Assembly: GCA_002394395.1 (NCBI GenBank)
Contig: DGTR01000007.1
Span: 21,244-85,243 of the forward strand
Source: Bacteroidales bacterium UBA4331
GTDB taxonomy: Bacteria; Bacteroidota; Bacteroidia; Bacteroidales; Paludibacteraceae
Reading direction: 5' to 3'
Length of the DNA stretch: 64,000 nt
In this document: piece after piece, positions 1 through 6,806 of the stretch
How the letters are laid out: the number at the start of each line of letters is the position of its first letter
Numbering within the stretch: the stretch's first letter is position 1
Made by a program: the position numbers and the translations under genes
The notes under the pieces: generated by a model
What the model was told of the DNA's origin: nothing
The model's database searches: none
The model's input: the letters and a program-made list of their open reading frames with translations, nothing else

Positions 1-867
1 GACAAAGAAGCATACCTTCGTGGTGACTTGGCTCCTGTCTTCTTCGGCTCGGCGTACAAGACCATCGGTGTGCAGGAACTGCTGGATTTCTTAGTAGAGA
101 ACGCCCCCTCCCCTCTTCCTGTGACAGCCGAAGAGCGCACCGTGGAACCGATGGAAGATAAGTTCACAGCTTTCTGTTTTAAGATCCATGCCAATATGGA
201 TCCGAACCATCGCTCGTGCATTGCTTTCTTCAAGATCTGTTCCGGTAAGTTCCTGCGCAACACCTATTATTATCACGTGCGCAAGGACCAACAGATGCGT
301 TTTGCCGCTCCGACCTGCTTCATGGCACAGAAGAAAGAGACCGTCGATGAAGCTTTTGCAGGCGATGTAGTGGGTCTTCCCGATACCGGTAACTTCAAGA
401 TCGGAGATACGCTCACAGCAGGAGAGAAACTGCATTTCAAGGGACTTCCTTCTTTCTCGCCGGAGATGTTCAAATACATCGACAATGCTGACCCGATGCG
501 ACAGAAACAACTGGAGAAAGGTATCAACCAGCTTATGGACGAAGGTGTGGCACAGCTCTTTGTGAGCCAACTCAACGGCCGTAAGATTATCGGAACGGTG
601 GGACAACTGCAGTTTGAAGTCATCCAATACCGTCTCGAGCACGAGTATCAGGCCAAATGCCGCTGGCAACCGCTTCAGATGTACAAAGCCTGCTGGATTG
701 AGTCCGACGACGATGCCGAACTCGACACCTTCAAGAAACGCAAAGCGCAATATATGGCAACGGACAAAGAAGGCCGCGATGTCTTCATGGCGGATTCCGC
801 GTACGTCCTCTCCATGGCGCAGCAGGACTATAAACATATTACCTTCCATTTCACCTCGGAATTCTAG
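1..867 (+). CDS. prfC: Peptide chain release factor 3, C-terminal part (5' truncated by window edge)
   Basis: RF3 is the translational GTPase that removes RF1/RF2 from the ribosome after peptide release. The open frame runs from base 1, so the N-terminal GTPase part lies outside the window. The 288 visible codons begin near the end of the G domain with the RF3-typical APVFFGSA and GVQELLDF motifs. They continue into the beta-barrel domain (KIHANMDP, FFKICSGKF) and the RF3 C-terminal domain (VGQLQFEVIQYRLEHEY). The frame ends at TAG 865-867. The full protein is normally about 525 residues, so a little over half is present. A 49-bp gap with a short repeat (cctaggattcttaggaa) separates it from the MFS gene. 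I see no terminator, so co-transcription is possible. Confidence 0.95.
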   Translation, partial: DKEAYLRGDLAPVFFGSAYKTIGVQELLDFLVENAPSPLPVTAEERTVEPMEDKFTAFCFKIHANMDPNHRSCIAFFKICSGKFLRNTYYYHVRKDQQMRFAAPTCFMAQKKETVDEAFAGDVVGLPDTGNFKIGDTLTAGEKLHFKGLPSFSPEMFKYIDNADPMRQKQLEKGINQLMDEGVAQLFVSQLNGRKIIGTVGQLQFEVIQYRLEHEYQAKCRWQPLQMYKACWIESDDDAELDTFKKRKAQYMATDKEGRDVFMADSAYVLSMAQQDYKHITFHFTSEF

Positions 868-916
868 GATCCTAGGATTCTTAGGAAACAAGGACAACCA
901 GTAAAATCAAATCAAT

Positions 917-2215
917 ATGAAAAACAGATCACTACAAATCCGCCTCATCGTCATGAACTTCCTGGAGTTCGCTGTCTGGGGCGCGTACTTAACCTCAATG
1001 GGAACATACCTCTTCAAACAAGGTATGGGTCAGCACATCGGTTGGTTCTACTCTATCCAAGGTATCGTCAGCCTTTTCATGCCTGCGTTGATGGGTATTG
1101 TGGCGGACCGCTGGATTCAGGCGCAAAAGACACTCAGCCTTTGCCACGCCTTAGCGGGTCTCTTCATGTGTGCTGCAGGCCTCTACGCTTATACGGCGGC
1201 AGATGTACATTTTGCTACCCTCTTCTCGCTCTACACGATTTCCGTAGCATTCTTCATGCCGACCATCGCGCTTACGAACTCCGTAGCCTTTAACGCACTC
1301 GTCAAAGCCGGAATGGATACCGTGAAGGACTTTCCACCGATTCGTGTGTTTGGTACGGTGGGCTTCATCGCAACTATGTGGTGTATTGACCTGCTCGGCT
1401 TCCAAGCTACTCCTTGGCAGTTTGTCGTTTCCGGCGGTCTGAGCATTCTCTTAGCCGCATATTCGCTCACACTTCCGGCTTGTGAAATCAAAAAGACAGA
1501 AGGCTCCGTGGACCTCGTAGAGGCACTCGGTCTGAAGGCCTTTGCGCTTTTCAAACAAAAGAAGATGGCGCTTTTCTTCATCTTCTCGATGATGCTTGGT
1601 ATGTGTCTGCAAGTCACCAATTCGTACGCAAACCCCTTCATTACCTCGTTTGGCGCGATCGAAGAGTTTGCTAACACCTTTGGTGTTCAGCACGCGAATA
1701 TCCTCATCTCTATCTCGCAAATCTGCGAGGCGCTCTGTATCTTGGCAATCCCGTTCTTCCTCAAACGCTTCGGGATCAAGAACGTCATGCTTATGGCGAT
1801 GTTCGCGTGGGTCTTCCGTTTTGGTTTCTTCGGAGCCGGAAACCCGGGATTCCCCGGCGTGATACTCTTCATCCTCAGCTGCATCGTCTATGGCTTTGCT
1901 TTTGATTTCTTCAATATCTCCGGTGCGCTCTACGTCGATCAGGAGACAGAAGAAGCACAGCGTTCGTCTGCACAAGGTCTCTTTATGATGATGACCAACG
2001 GCTTTGGCGCTACTATCGGTACGCTCTCTGCACAGGCTATCATCAATAAACTTGTCATGGCTCAAGAAGTAACCGCACAAGGTCCTATGGCTGTTTGGGA
2101 TGGATGGAGAGAAGCATGGTTTATCTTCGCCGGCTTTGCCCTCGTCGTTGCCATCGCTTTCTGGCTCTTCTTCCCGAAAACCCCGGTGAACAAGAACCTT
2201 GAAGTGAAACACTAA
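917..2215 (+). CDS. MFS nucleoside:H+ symporter-like permease (NupG family)
   Basis: This 432-residue inner-membrane protein has about twelve hydrophobic segments. The start, with FLEFAVWGAYLTSMG, and the following IVADRWI loop match the nucleoside:H+ symporter (NupG/XapB) branch of the major facilitator superfamily. The inferred role is uptake of nucleosides or a related small solute by proton symport; the exact substrate cannot be read from sequence. The ATG at 917 is preceded only by an A-rich stretch, which is usual for Bacteroidota. The stop codon (TAA 2213-2215) directly abuts the ATG of the next gene, implying translational coupling with the GldF-like permease. Confidence 0.88.
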   Translation: MKNRSLQIRLIVMNFLEFAVWGAYLTSMGTYLFKQGMGQHIGWFYSIQGIVSLFMPALMGIVADRWIQAQKTLSLCHALAGLFMCAAGLYAYTAADVHFATLFSLYTISVAFFMPTIALTNSVAFNALVKAGMDTVKDFPPIRVFGTVGFIATMWCIDLLGFQATPWQFVVSGGLSILLAAYSLTLPACEIKKTEGSVDLVEALGLKAFALFKQKKMALFFIFSMMLGMCLQVTNSYANPFITSFGAIEEFANTFGVQHANILISISQICEALCILAIPFFLKRFGIKNVMLMAMFAWVFRFGFFGAGNPGFPGVILFILSCIVYGFAFDFFNISGALYVDQETEEAQRSSAQGLFMMMTNGFGATIGTLSAQAIINKLVMAQEVTAQGPMAVWDGWREAWFIFAGFALVVAIAFWLFFPKTPVNKNLEVKH

Positions 2216-2881
2216 ATGTATAAGAAGGAACTTACATATTATTTCTCAACGCCGATTGCGTACATCGTCATAGGCTTGTATCAATTGGCGATCAGCCTTT
2301 TCCTCTGGGTGATCCCGGGTCAATGGAACATCATTGATTCCGGGTACGCCCAAGTGGACGGACTCTTCCAATTATCGCCATGGCTCTTCATGTTGCTCTG
2401 TCCTGCATTAACCATGCGACTTCTTTCCGAAGAGCGTCAATCGGGCATCTGGGATCTTATTCGCACGAAGCCCATCTCGCTTACACGCATAATGCTCGGT
2501 AAGTATTTTGCGGCATGGACATTAGTTCTGATCGGCCTGTTACCCTGTTTCGTTCACTATTTTGTAGTGGCATATATGGCAGAACCGATGGGTAACTTGG
2601 ACAGCGGTGCCTTCTTGGGTTCGTTCATAGGCTTGATACTTTTGTCGGGTACATTTATGGCGATCGGTCTGCTCTGCGCTACGTTCAGCAAAAGCCAGAT
2701 TGTTTGTTTCATCTCCGGTGCGCTGAGTTGCTTTGTGCTTTACTGGGTATTATTGCAGGATCACTACTCTGCCCTTTCCCGCGGAGTCTTAGACCTTCGA
2801 GACGTAGTCTTCTTTGTCACCATAGCTATTATTGCTATCATAGCAGCCATATTTACCATAGATGGTCTCACGAGAAAATAA
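2216..2881 (+). CDS. GldF-like ABC-2 transporter permease
   Basis: This is a 221-residue membrane protein with about six transmembrane helices. The N-terminus (MYKKELTYYFSTPIAYIVIG) and the RLLSEERQSGIWDLIRTKPIS segment are characteristic of GldF, the permease of the gliding-motility-associated ABC transporter of Bacteroidota. Its start codon follows the MFS stop codon without a gap. GldF is usually followed by GldG and paired with the ATPase GldA, but neither is adjacent here; the next gene is a phosphoesterase. The role may be export or envelope maintenance rather than gliding. The family assignment is good, the function uncertain. Confidence 0.82.
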   Translation: MYKKELTYYFSTPIAYIVIGLYQLAISLFLWVIPGQWNIIDSGYAQVDGLFQLSPWLFMLLCPALTMRLLSEERQSGIWDLIRTKPISLTRIMLGKYFAAWTLVLIGLLPCFVHYFVVAYMAEPMGNLDSGAFLGSFIGLILLSGTFMAIGLLCATFSKSQIVCFISGALSCFVLYWVLLQDHYSALSRGVLDLRDVVFFVTIAIIAIIAAIFTIDGLTRK

Positions 2882-2915
2882 ATGGTACATGGTAAATGAT
2901 TAAATCGTACATGGT
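2882..2915 (+). repeat. Start-proximal short repeat, ATGGTA family
   Basis: The gap between the GldF-like gene and the phosphoesterase consists of near-repeats of atggtacatggtaaatg and ends two bases before the ATG at 2916. The same words recur before the genes at 36488, 52060 and 60361, after 21635 in inverted orientation, and inside two coding sequences (3244-3297 and 46026-46054). Confidence 0.7.
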
Positions 2916-3482
2916 ATGACAAAGATTGGCATTTTATCCGACACGCATGGTCTTTTAGACCGCCGCATCTTTGAGCATTTCAAGGATGTCGATGAGATCT
3001 GGCATGCCGGTGATATAGGTTCCGCGGAAGTATTACAAGCCCTGCGGGAGTTCAAACCCACGCGCGCGGTATATGGAAACATGGATTCCGGCGATGTGCG
3101 CTACTCCCTTCCTGAGTTCTACCGCTTTCGCGTAGAAGAGGTAAACGTCCTTATGACACATATTGGCGGCTATCCCGGCAAATACAACCCCTGGCTCATT
3201 CCCTGGTTCCGCAAAAGTCTCGAAGCAAAAAATGCCCGAATGCCAAATGACCCAATAAATGAACAAATGGTAAATGACCAAATGGTAAATGTCATTGACT
3301 TATTTGTCTGCGGGCATAGCCATATATTAAAAGTTCAATACGATAACCAATTTAAGTTCCTTACCATGAATCCCGGAGCAGCAGGAAAACAAGGATGGCA
3401 ACCCTGCCAGACACTTTTGAGATTCACCATCGATGGATCAAAAATTGACAATTTGGAAGTAATTGAGCTGGAAAGATTGTGA
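2916..3482 (+). CDS. YfcE/MJ0936-type metallophosphoesterase with an in-frame repeat insertion
   Basis: This is a 188-residue calcineurin-like phosphoesterase, probably acting on small phosphodiesters in the cytoplasm. Metal ligands are visible in the standard order: D9 and H11 (SDTHG), D33 (AGDIG), N55 (GNMD), H82 (THIGG), and H134/H136 (GHSH). Between the strand ending KSLEAKNARMP and the GHSH strand lies NDPINEQMVNDQMVN (residues 111-125). It is encoded by the same atggtaaatgac repeat that fills intergenic gaps, so it looks like a repeat insertion on a surface loop. Relatives of about 160-170 residues would lack it. The catalytic residues are intact, so the enzyme is probably active. Confidence 0.88.
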   Translation: MTKIGILSDTHGLLDRRIFEHFKDVDEIWHAGDIGSAEVLQALREFKPTRAVYGNMDSGDVRYSLPEFYRFRVEEVNVLMTHIGGYPGKYNPWLIPWFRKSLEAKNARMPNDPINEQMVNDQMVNVIDLFVCGHSHILKVQYDNQFKFLTMNPGAAGKQGWQPCQTLLRFTIDGSKIDNLEVIELERL

Positions 3483-3559
3483 TTTACCCCATAAATTGTG
3501 CAAAAAACGTTAAAAAATTGAGATTTTTGGTGGAATATGTTGTAAAACATAAAAAAAGA

Positions 3560-3591
3560 TTTGGTCATATCAAAAAAAAGCAGTACTTTTG
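3560..3591 (+). promoter_or_regulatory. Bacteroidota-type promoter
   Basis: The -33 box TTTG (3560-3563) is followed after exactly 20 nt by the -7 box TACTTTTG (3584-3591). The spacer has the local pattern TATC then an A8 tract then GCAG. The only things downstream are a short ORF and two hairpins, so this promoter should make a transcript of about 200 nt. Confidence 0.75.
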
Positions 3592-3605
3592 CATCGGATT
3601 TGAAA

Positions 3606-3725
3606 ATGACAACTACAGTTAGCAAAATGGGGGTTGTTATTGAGAGTCCAAAGACAAACAAGACCAATCTTTTTTGTACCTTAAATAAACAGACTAATAC
3701 CTTAGAAAAACAGACGTCGCGATGA
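3606..3725 (+). CDS. Possible 39-residue small protein, or part of a non-coding transcript
   Basis: The reading frame begins 15 nt after the -7 box of a good promoter, starts MTTTVSKMGVVIESPK, and ends with TGA at 3723-3725. It is polar, has no signal peptide and matches no family I recognise. It overlaps the first downstream hairpin (3707-3735). The transcript could equally be a small RNA, with the ORF a chance frame. There is no Shine-Dalgarno sequence, but that is uninformative in this phylum. Confidence 0.3.
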   Translation: MTTTVSKMGVVIESPKTNKTNLFCTLNKQTNTLEKQTSR

Positions 3726-3797
3726 CGGCTGTTTTCGCTTTTAAAAGGACCTCTTAACTATATAAAATCCCGCCTCTCTCTCGAGTCGCGGGATTTT
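3707..3797 (+). terminator. Two hairpins closing the short transcript
   Basis: The first hairpin pairs AAAACAG (3707-3713) with CTGTTTT (3729-3735) around an inner CGTC/GACG stem. The second is a classical terminator: AAAATCCCGC (3764-3773) pairs with GCGGGATTTT (3788-3797). Together with the promoter at 3560 they delimit a unit of about 200 nt. Confidence 0.75.
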
Positions 3798-4168
3798 CGT
3801 TGTTTTAATCCTTTTTGGGTACGTATTGGGTAGTACAATGACTAACGAATATCCAACGAATCACTAACTTATCACTAACGATTGGACTTTCGCCGGAGCT
3901 GATTTGAGCCGGTTTGGACGGAGGTCAATACGACAAAAAAGACATGACCACATAGACCGTTTTGACCGTTTCATCCCCAAAATGTTAAAACGGTTAGAAC
4001 AAAAAAAATGATGTAAGAAAGTTGAGATAGTTGAGACAGTTAAGATTTCCAAATGTCAACGATTCGTCTGAAAATGAGCAAATTAGACGAAAGAGTCTCA
4101 AGTGTATCAAGAATCTCATGCAAATTTTTATACAAACGGCTTGGCATGCCGGGAAAAGGATGAAAGTA
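3798..4168. other. Intergenic stretch with short direct repeats, no gene seen
   Basis: No convincing gene is present. The stretch contains clustered short repeats: actaac(g/t) four times at 3841-3882, gaccgttt twice at about 3955-3972, and gttgaga twice at 4020-4036. It separates the rightward short transcript from the 3' end of the leftward polysaccharide genes. Confidence 0.5.
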
Positions 4169-5287
4169 CTAAATAAGCATATTGAGGACTTTCTCAATAA
4201 CCGGAGCCATGTCGTAGTATTTGTACTCGGCTAGGCGACCACCGAAAATGACGTCCTTTTCCTGAGCCGCGAGAGCACGGTATTGGTCAGCGAGGGAGTT
4301 GTTACGTTCGTCATTCACCGGATAGAACTGCTCCATGCCGGGTTTGTACTCGGTGGAATACTCTTCACTAATGACGGTTTTGGGGCAATCATAAACGGCT
4401 TGCCCGAACATCTCAAAATGCTTGTGCTCGATGACGCGGGTATAAGGCACATCGTGCGAAGTATAGTTTATAACGGCGTTTCCTTGATAGTTCGGGGTAT
4501 TTTCTACGCGTGTTTGGAAGGTTACCGTGCGCCAATCGAGCCGACCTAAACGAAAATCAAAATACTCGTCAATCGGTCCGGTATAGACCAATTGGTCTGC
4601 TATCTCACGCCATGAATCTTTGTATTCCTTAAAGAAATCACACTCCGTTTTAACCTCCACACCTTCTAACAGCGCAGCGATTAACTTATTGTACCCGCCA
4701 ATAGGAATACCCTGATACGTATCGTTGAAATAATTATTATCAAACACGAACCGAACCGGCAAACGACGGATGATAAAAGCCGGTAACTCTTTGCAGTCTC
4801 TACCCCATTGCTTTTCTGTGTACTCCTTGATGAGTTTGTAGAATATATCTTTGCCAACTAAGCAAAGGGCTTGTTCTTCCAAGTTCTGCGGTTCTCGCCC
4901 ATTAAGAGCAGCTAATGCTTCCGCGCGCTGCTCATCAATCTTCGCTTTTGCCTCATCGGGAGTGCGTACACCCCACAACTGCGAGAAGGTATTCATATTA
5001 AAAGGAAGATTGTACAACTCCCCATAGAAATTGGCAATCGGGCAGTTGGTGTAACGGTTGAAGGGCACAAGGGAATTGACAAAATCCCAGACATCTTTGT
5101 TCGAAGTATGGAAGATGTGCGCGCCGTATTTATGGACGTTGATGCCTTCGGTTTGTTCGCAATAGATGTTTCCGCCTAAATGCGGACGTTTGTCAATAAC
5201 AAGGCAAGATTTGCCTGCTTGGCGTGCTTTGTACGCAAATGTTGCTCCAAAGAGACCTGAACCAACTATGAGATAATCGTATTTCAT
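4169..5287 (-). CDS. glf: UDP-galactopyranose mutase
   Basis: Glf is a flavoenzyme that converts UDP-galactopyranose to UDP-galactofuranose for surface glycans. The 372-residue product is full length for the family. It opens with the FAD-binding Rossmann motif (LIVGSGLFGA, residues 6-15) and continues with DKRPHLGGN and the active-site segment HKYGAHIFHTSN. Its ATG overlaps the stop codon of the ATPase gene upstream by one base (TAATG). A relic of a second, diverged glf start sits beyond the ATPase at 6631-6687, suggesting this copy came in with the ATPase gene and replaced an older one. Confidence 0.95.
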   Translation of the reverse strand: MKYDYLIVGSGLFGATFAYKARQAGKSCLVIDKRPHLGGNIYCEQTEGINVHKYGAHIFHTSNKDVWDFVNSLVPFNRYTNCPIANFYGELYNLPFNMNTFSQLWGVRTPDEAKAKIDEQRAEALAALNGREPQNLEEQALCLVGKDIFYKLIKEYTEKQWGRDCKELPAFIIRRLPVRFVFDNNYFNDTYQGIPIGGYNKLIAALLEGVEVKTECDFFKEYKDSWREIADQLVYTGPIDEYFDFRLGRLDWRTVTFQTRVENTPNYQGNAVINYTSHDVPYTRVIEHKHFEMFGQAVYDCPKTVISEEYSTEYKPGMEQFYPVNDERNNSLADQYRALAAQEKDVIFGGRLAEYKYYDMAPVIEKVLNMLI

Positions 5288-6474
5288 TACAATAAACTTT
5301 CAATATCTCCATAAAAAAAATCTTCCAGCGGCATTGCGTTGCCTCCGACCACCAACGAGTGTTGCGGGTGAAAGTGCTGCATGAATGTGCCAAGACCGAT
5401 GTTGTTTTGCCGTCTGCCGCTTTTGACCTCGATAGCCAATAATTTATCACCGCGACGCACCACGAAATCAACTTCTTCATCGTTCTCTCGCCAGTAATAC
5501 AACTCTCCTTCCAGTTCATCCATTTTGTACAGCAGGAAACATCCTACAGCCGACTCCACCCAGCGTCCCCATTGTTTGGGATTTGTACTCACTTTCTCAA
5601 ACGAGATACCATCCGTTAAAGCAGTTAGCAGCCCATTGTTAAAGACTTGCAGCTTGGGTATCGTGCGGTACTTTCGCGAAGCGTCCATCACATATTTGGG
5701 CAGACCGATAAGCAGTTTGCTTTCGCCTAATACTTCCAGATAATTGACCAAGGTTGTAGCATTGCCGGCATCTTGAAGCAAGCCAAGCATCTTATTGTAG
5801 GACAGTAATTCTCCGGAATAGGCACAGCCGAGGTGAAAAAGTTGGTGCATGAGGGCAGGCTTGTAGATGAATGTGGTTTGCAACACATCCTTCTCTATCG
5901 CCGGTGAGATGATAGACTCGCGCATATACTTGCGCCAACGCGTTTCATTATTGATATATGGAGCACTGCCCGGATAACCGCCAAAATAGACATATTGATT
6001 TATATTCCACCCAAAGGCTTCATGCATCTCAGCAAAAGACCAATGTCCCATCGGAATGATCTCAAATCGTCCGGCCAAAGATTCGGTAAGCCCTTTCTTG
6101 AGAAGCAGACGAGATGAGCCCATCAATACCAATTTGATATTCACATCATGGAAGGTGTCATCGTCCCATTCGCGCTTGATTTGCTCGCTCCAGTTGTTGA
6201 TTTTGTGGATCTCATCAATGGCGAGGATAATCTCGTCATAGTGATTGAAGCGTAACAACGCACGCACTTCCTCCCATCGGGTGGCAATCCACTCTTTGTC
6301 ATCCGCATCTACACCGTCAGCATTGAAGAAACGAGAAGGTATTTCTAACTGTTGGAGTGCCTGCTTGACCATTGTTGTTTTGCCCACTTGACGCGGACCT
6401 GCAACTACTTGAATTGTTCGCCTCGGCTCTTGCAACCTGGCAATAAAATCATGACATTGTGAACGTACTATCAT
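5287..6474 (-). CDS. AAA-type ATPase with DUF4143 C-terminal domain
   Basis: This 395-residue protein belongs to the Bacteroidota ATPase family that combines an N-terminal P-loop domain with a DUF4143 C-terminus. Walker A is GPRQVGKTT (26-34) and Walker B is IILAIDEIH (82-90). The C-terminal segment EEVDFVVRRG...LAIEVKSG resembles a PD-(D/E)xK nuclease core. The cellular role of the family is unknown. The gene has its own promoter (6520-6551), is fused translationally to glf, and sits between a glf relic and an intact glf, so it was probably inserted into a pre-existing polysaccharide locus. Confidence 0.85.
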   Translation of the reverse strand: MIVRSQCHDFIARLQEPRRTIQVVAGPRQVGKTTMVKQALQQLEIPSRFFNADGVDADDKEWIATRWEEVRALLRFNHYDEIILAIDEIHKINNWSEQIKREWDDDTFHDVNIKLVLMGSSRLLLKKGLTESLAGRFEIIPMGHWSFAEMHEAFGWNINQYVYFGGYPGSAPYINNETRWRKYMRESIISPAIEKDVLQTTFIYKPALMHQLFHLGCAYSGELLSYNKMLGLLQDAGNATTLVNYLEVLGESKLLIGLPKYVMDASRKYRTIPKLQVFNNGLLTALTDGISFEKVSTNPKQWGRWVESAVGCFLLYKMDELEGELYYWRENDEEVDFVVRRGDKLLAIEVKSGRRQNNIGLGTFMQHFHPQHSLVVGGNAMPLEDFFYGDIESLL

Positions 6475-6519
6475 AGCTGTTTTCTTAGCCTTCTGGCACG
6501 ATTATTTTGAAATCCGCTG

Positions 6520-6551
6520 CAAAGGTACAAAAAATCTCCGATTCTTGCAAG
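6520..6551 (-). promoter_or_regulatory. Promoter for the ATPase-glf pair
   Basis: On the minus strand CTTG (6548-6551) is followed after 20 nt by TACCTTTG (6520-6527). It lies about 45 nt upstream of the ATPase start. Confidence 0.7.
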
Positions 6552-6597
6552 AAAAATCTGCGATTCTTTACGAAAAAATCTTCAATTTGTACTATTT
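6528..6597. repeat. Three imperfect ~22-bp tandem repeats upstream of the ATPase gene
   Basis: Three units of the form aaaaatctgcgattctt follow one another (from about 6530, 6551 and 6574). The first overlaps the promoter spacer and the -33 box of the ATPase promoter, so repeat number could affect expression or bind a regulator. Confidence 0.5.
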
Positions 6598-6630
6598 TCC
6601 ATAAAATAGCGGCATTTTATCCAAAAGATT

Positions 6631-6687
6631 TGTAAAGGTTGCTCCATAGAGGCTGGAACCTACTATAAGGTAATCGTAATGGATCAT
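6631..6687 (-). pseudogene. Relic of the 5' end of a second glf
   Basis: On the minus strand 19 codons starting at ATG 6685-6687 read MIHYDYLIVGSSLYGATFT. This parallels the intact Glf start (MKYDYLIVGSGLFGATFA) with about three quarters of positions shared. After codon 19 similarity stops, and the frame runs into a TAG twelve codons later. Its ATG overlaps the TGA that ends the extended membrane-protein frame (ATGA), as expected for an ancestral coupled gene pair. It is diverged from the intact copy, so it is an older glf rather than a fresh duplication. Confidence 0.8.
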
Positions 6688-6806
6688 TGTGCTTTCATTA
6701 AGGACTTACGACAATATACATGACGTGTTTCTAATTCCGGATGATTTACCCAAGGTGCTCCATCGGGTTCTGGAGTACCGACATAGTATTTATCAAACTC
6801 CTCCGG
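6684..6806 (-). pseudogene. Continuation of the membrane-protein frame beyond an in-frame TGA
   Basis: After the TGA at 6807-6809 the same frame stays open for 40 sense codons with protein-like content (PEEFDKYYVGTPEPDG, then a tail with ETRHVYCRKS) and stops at TGA 6684-6686. That stop overlaps the ATG of the glf relic. The simplest reading is that the original gene ended at 6684 and position 6807 is a nonsense mutation or a base-call error. Confidence 0.65.

Noticed and set aside
3597..3797. 6S RNA
   Set aside because: The length fits, but the 5' and 3' ends do not pair into one long bulged hairpin.
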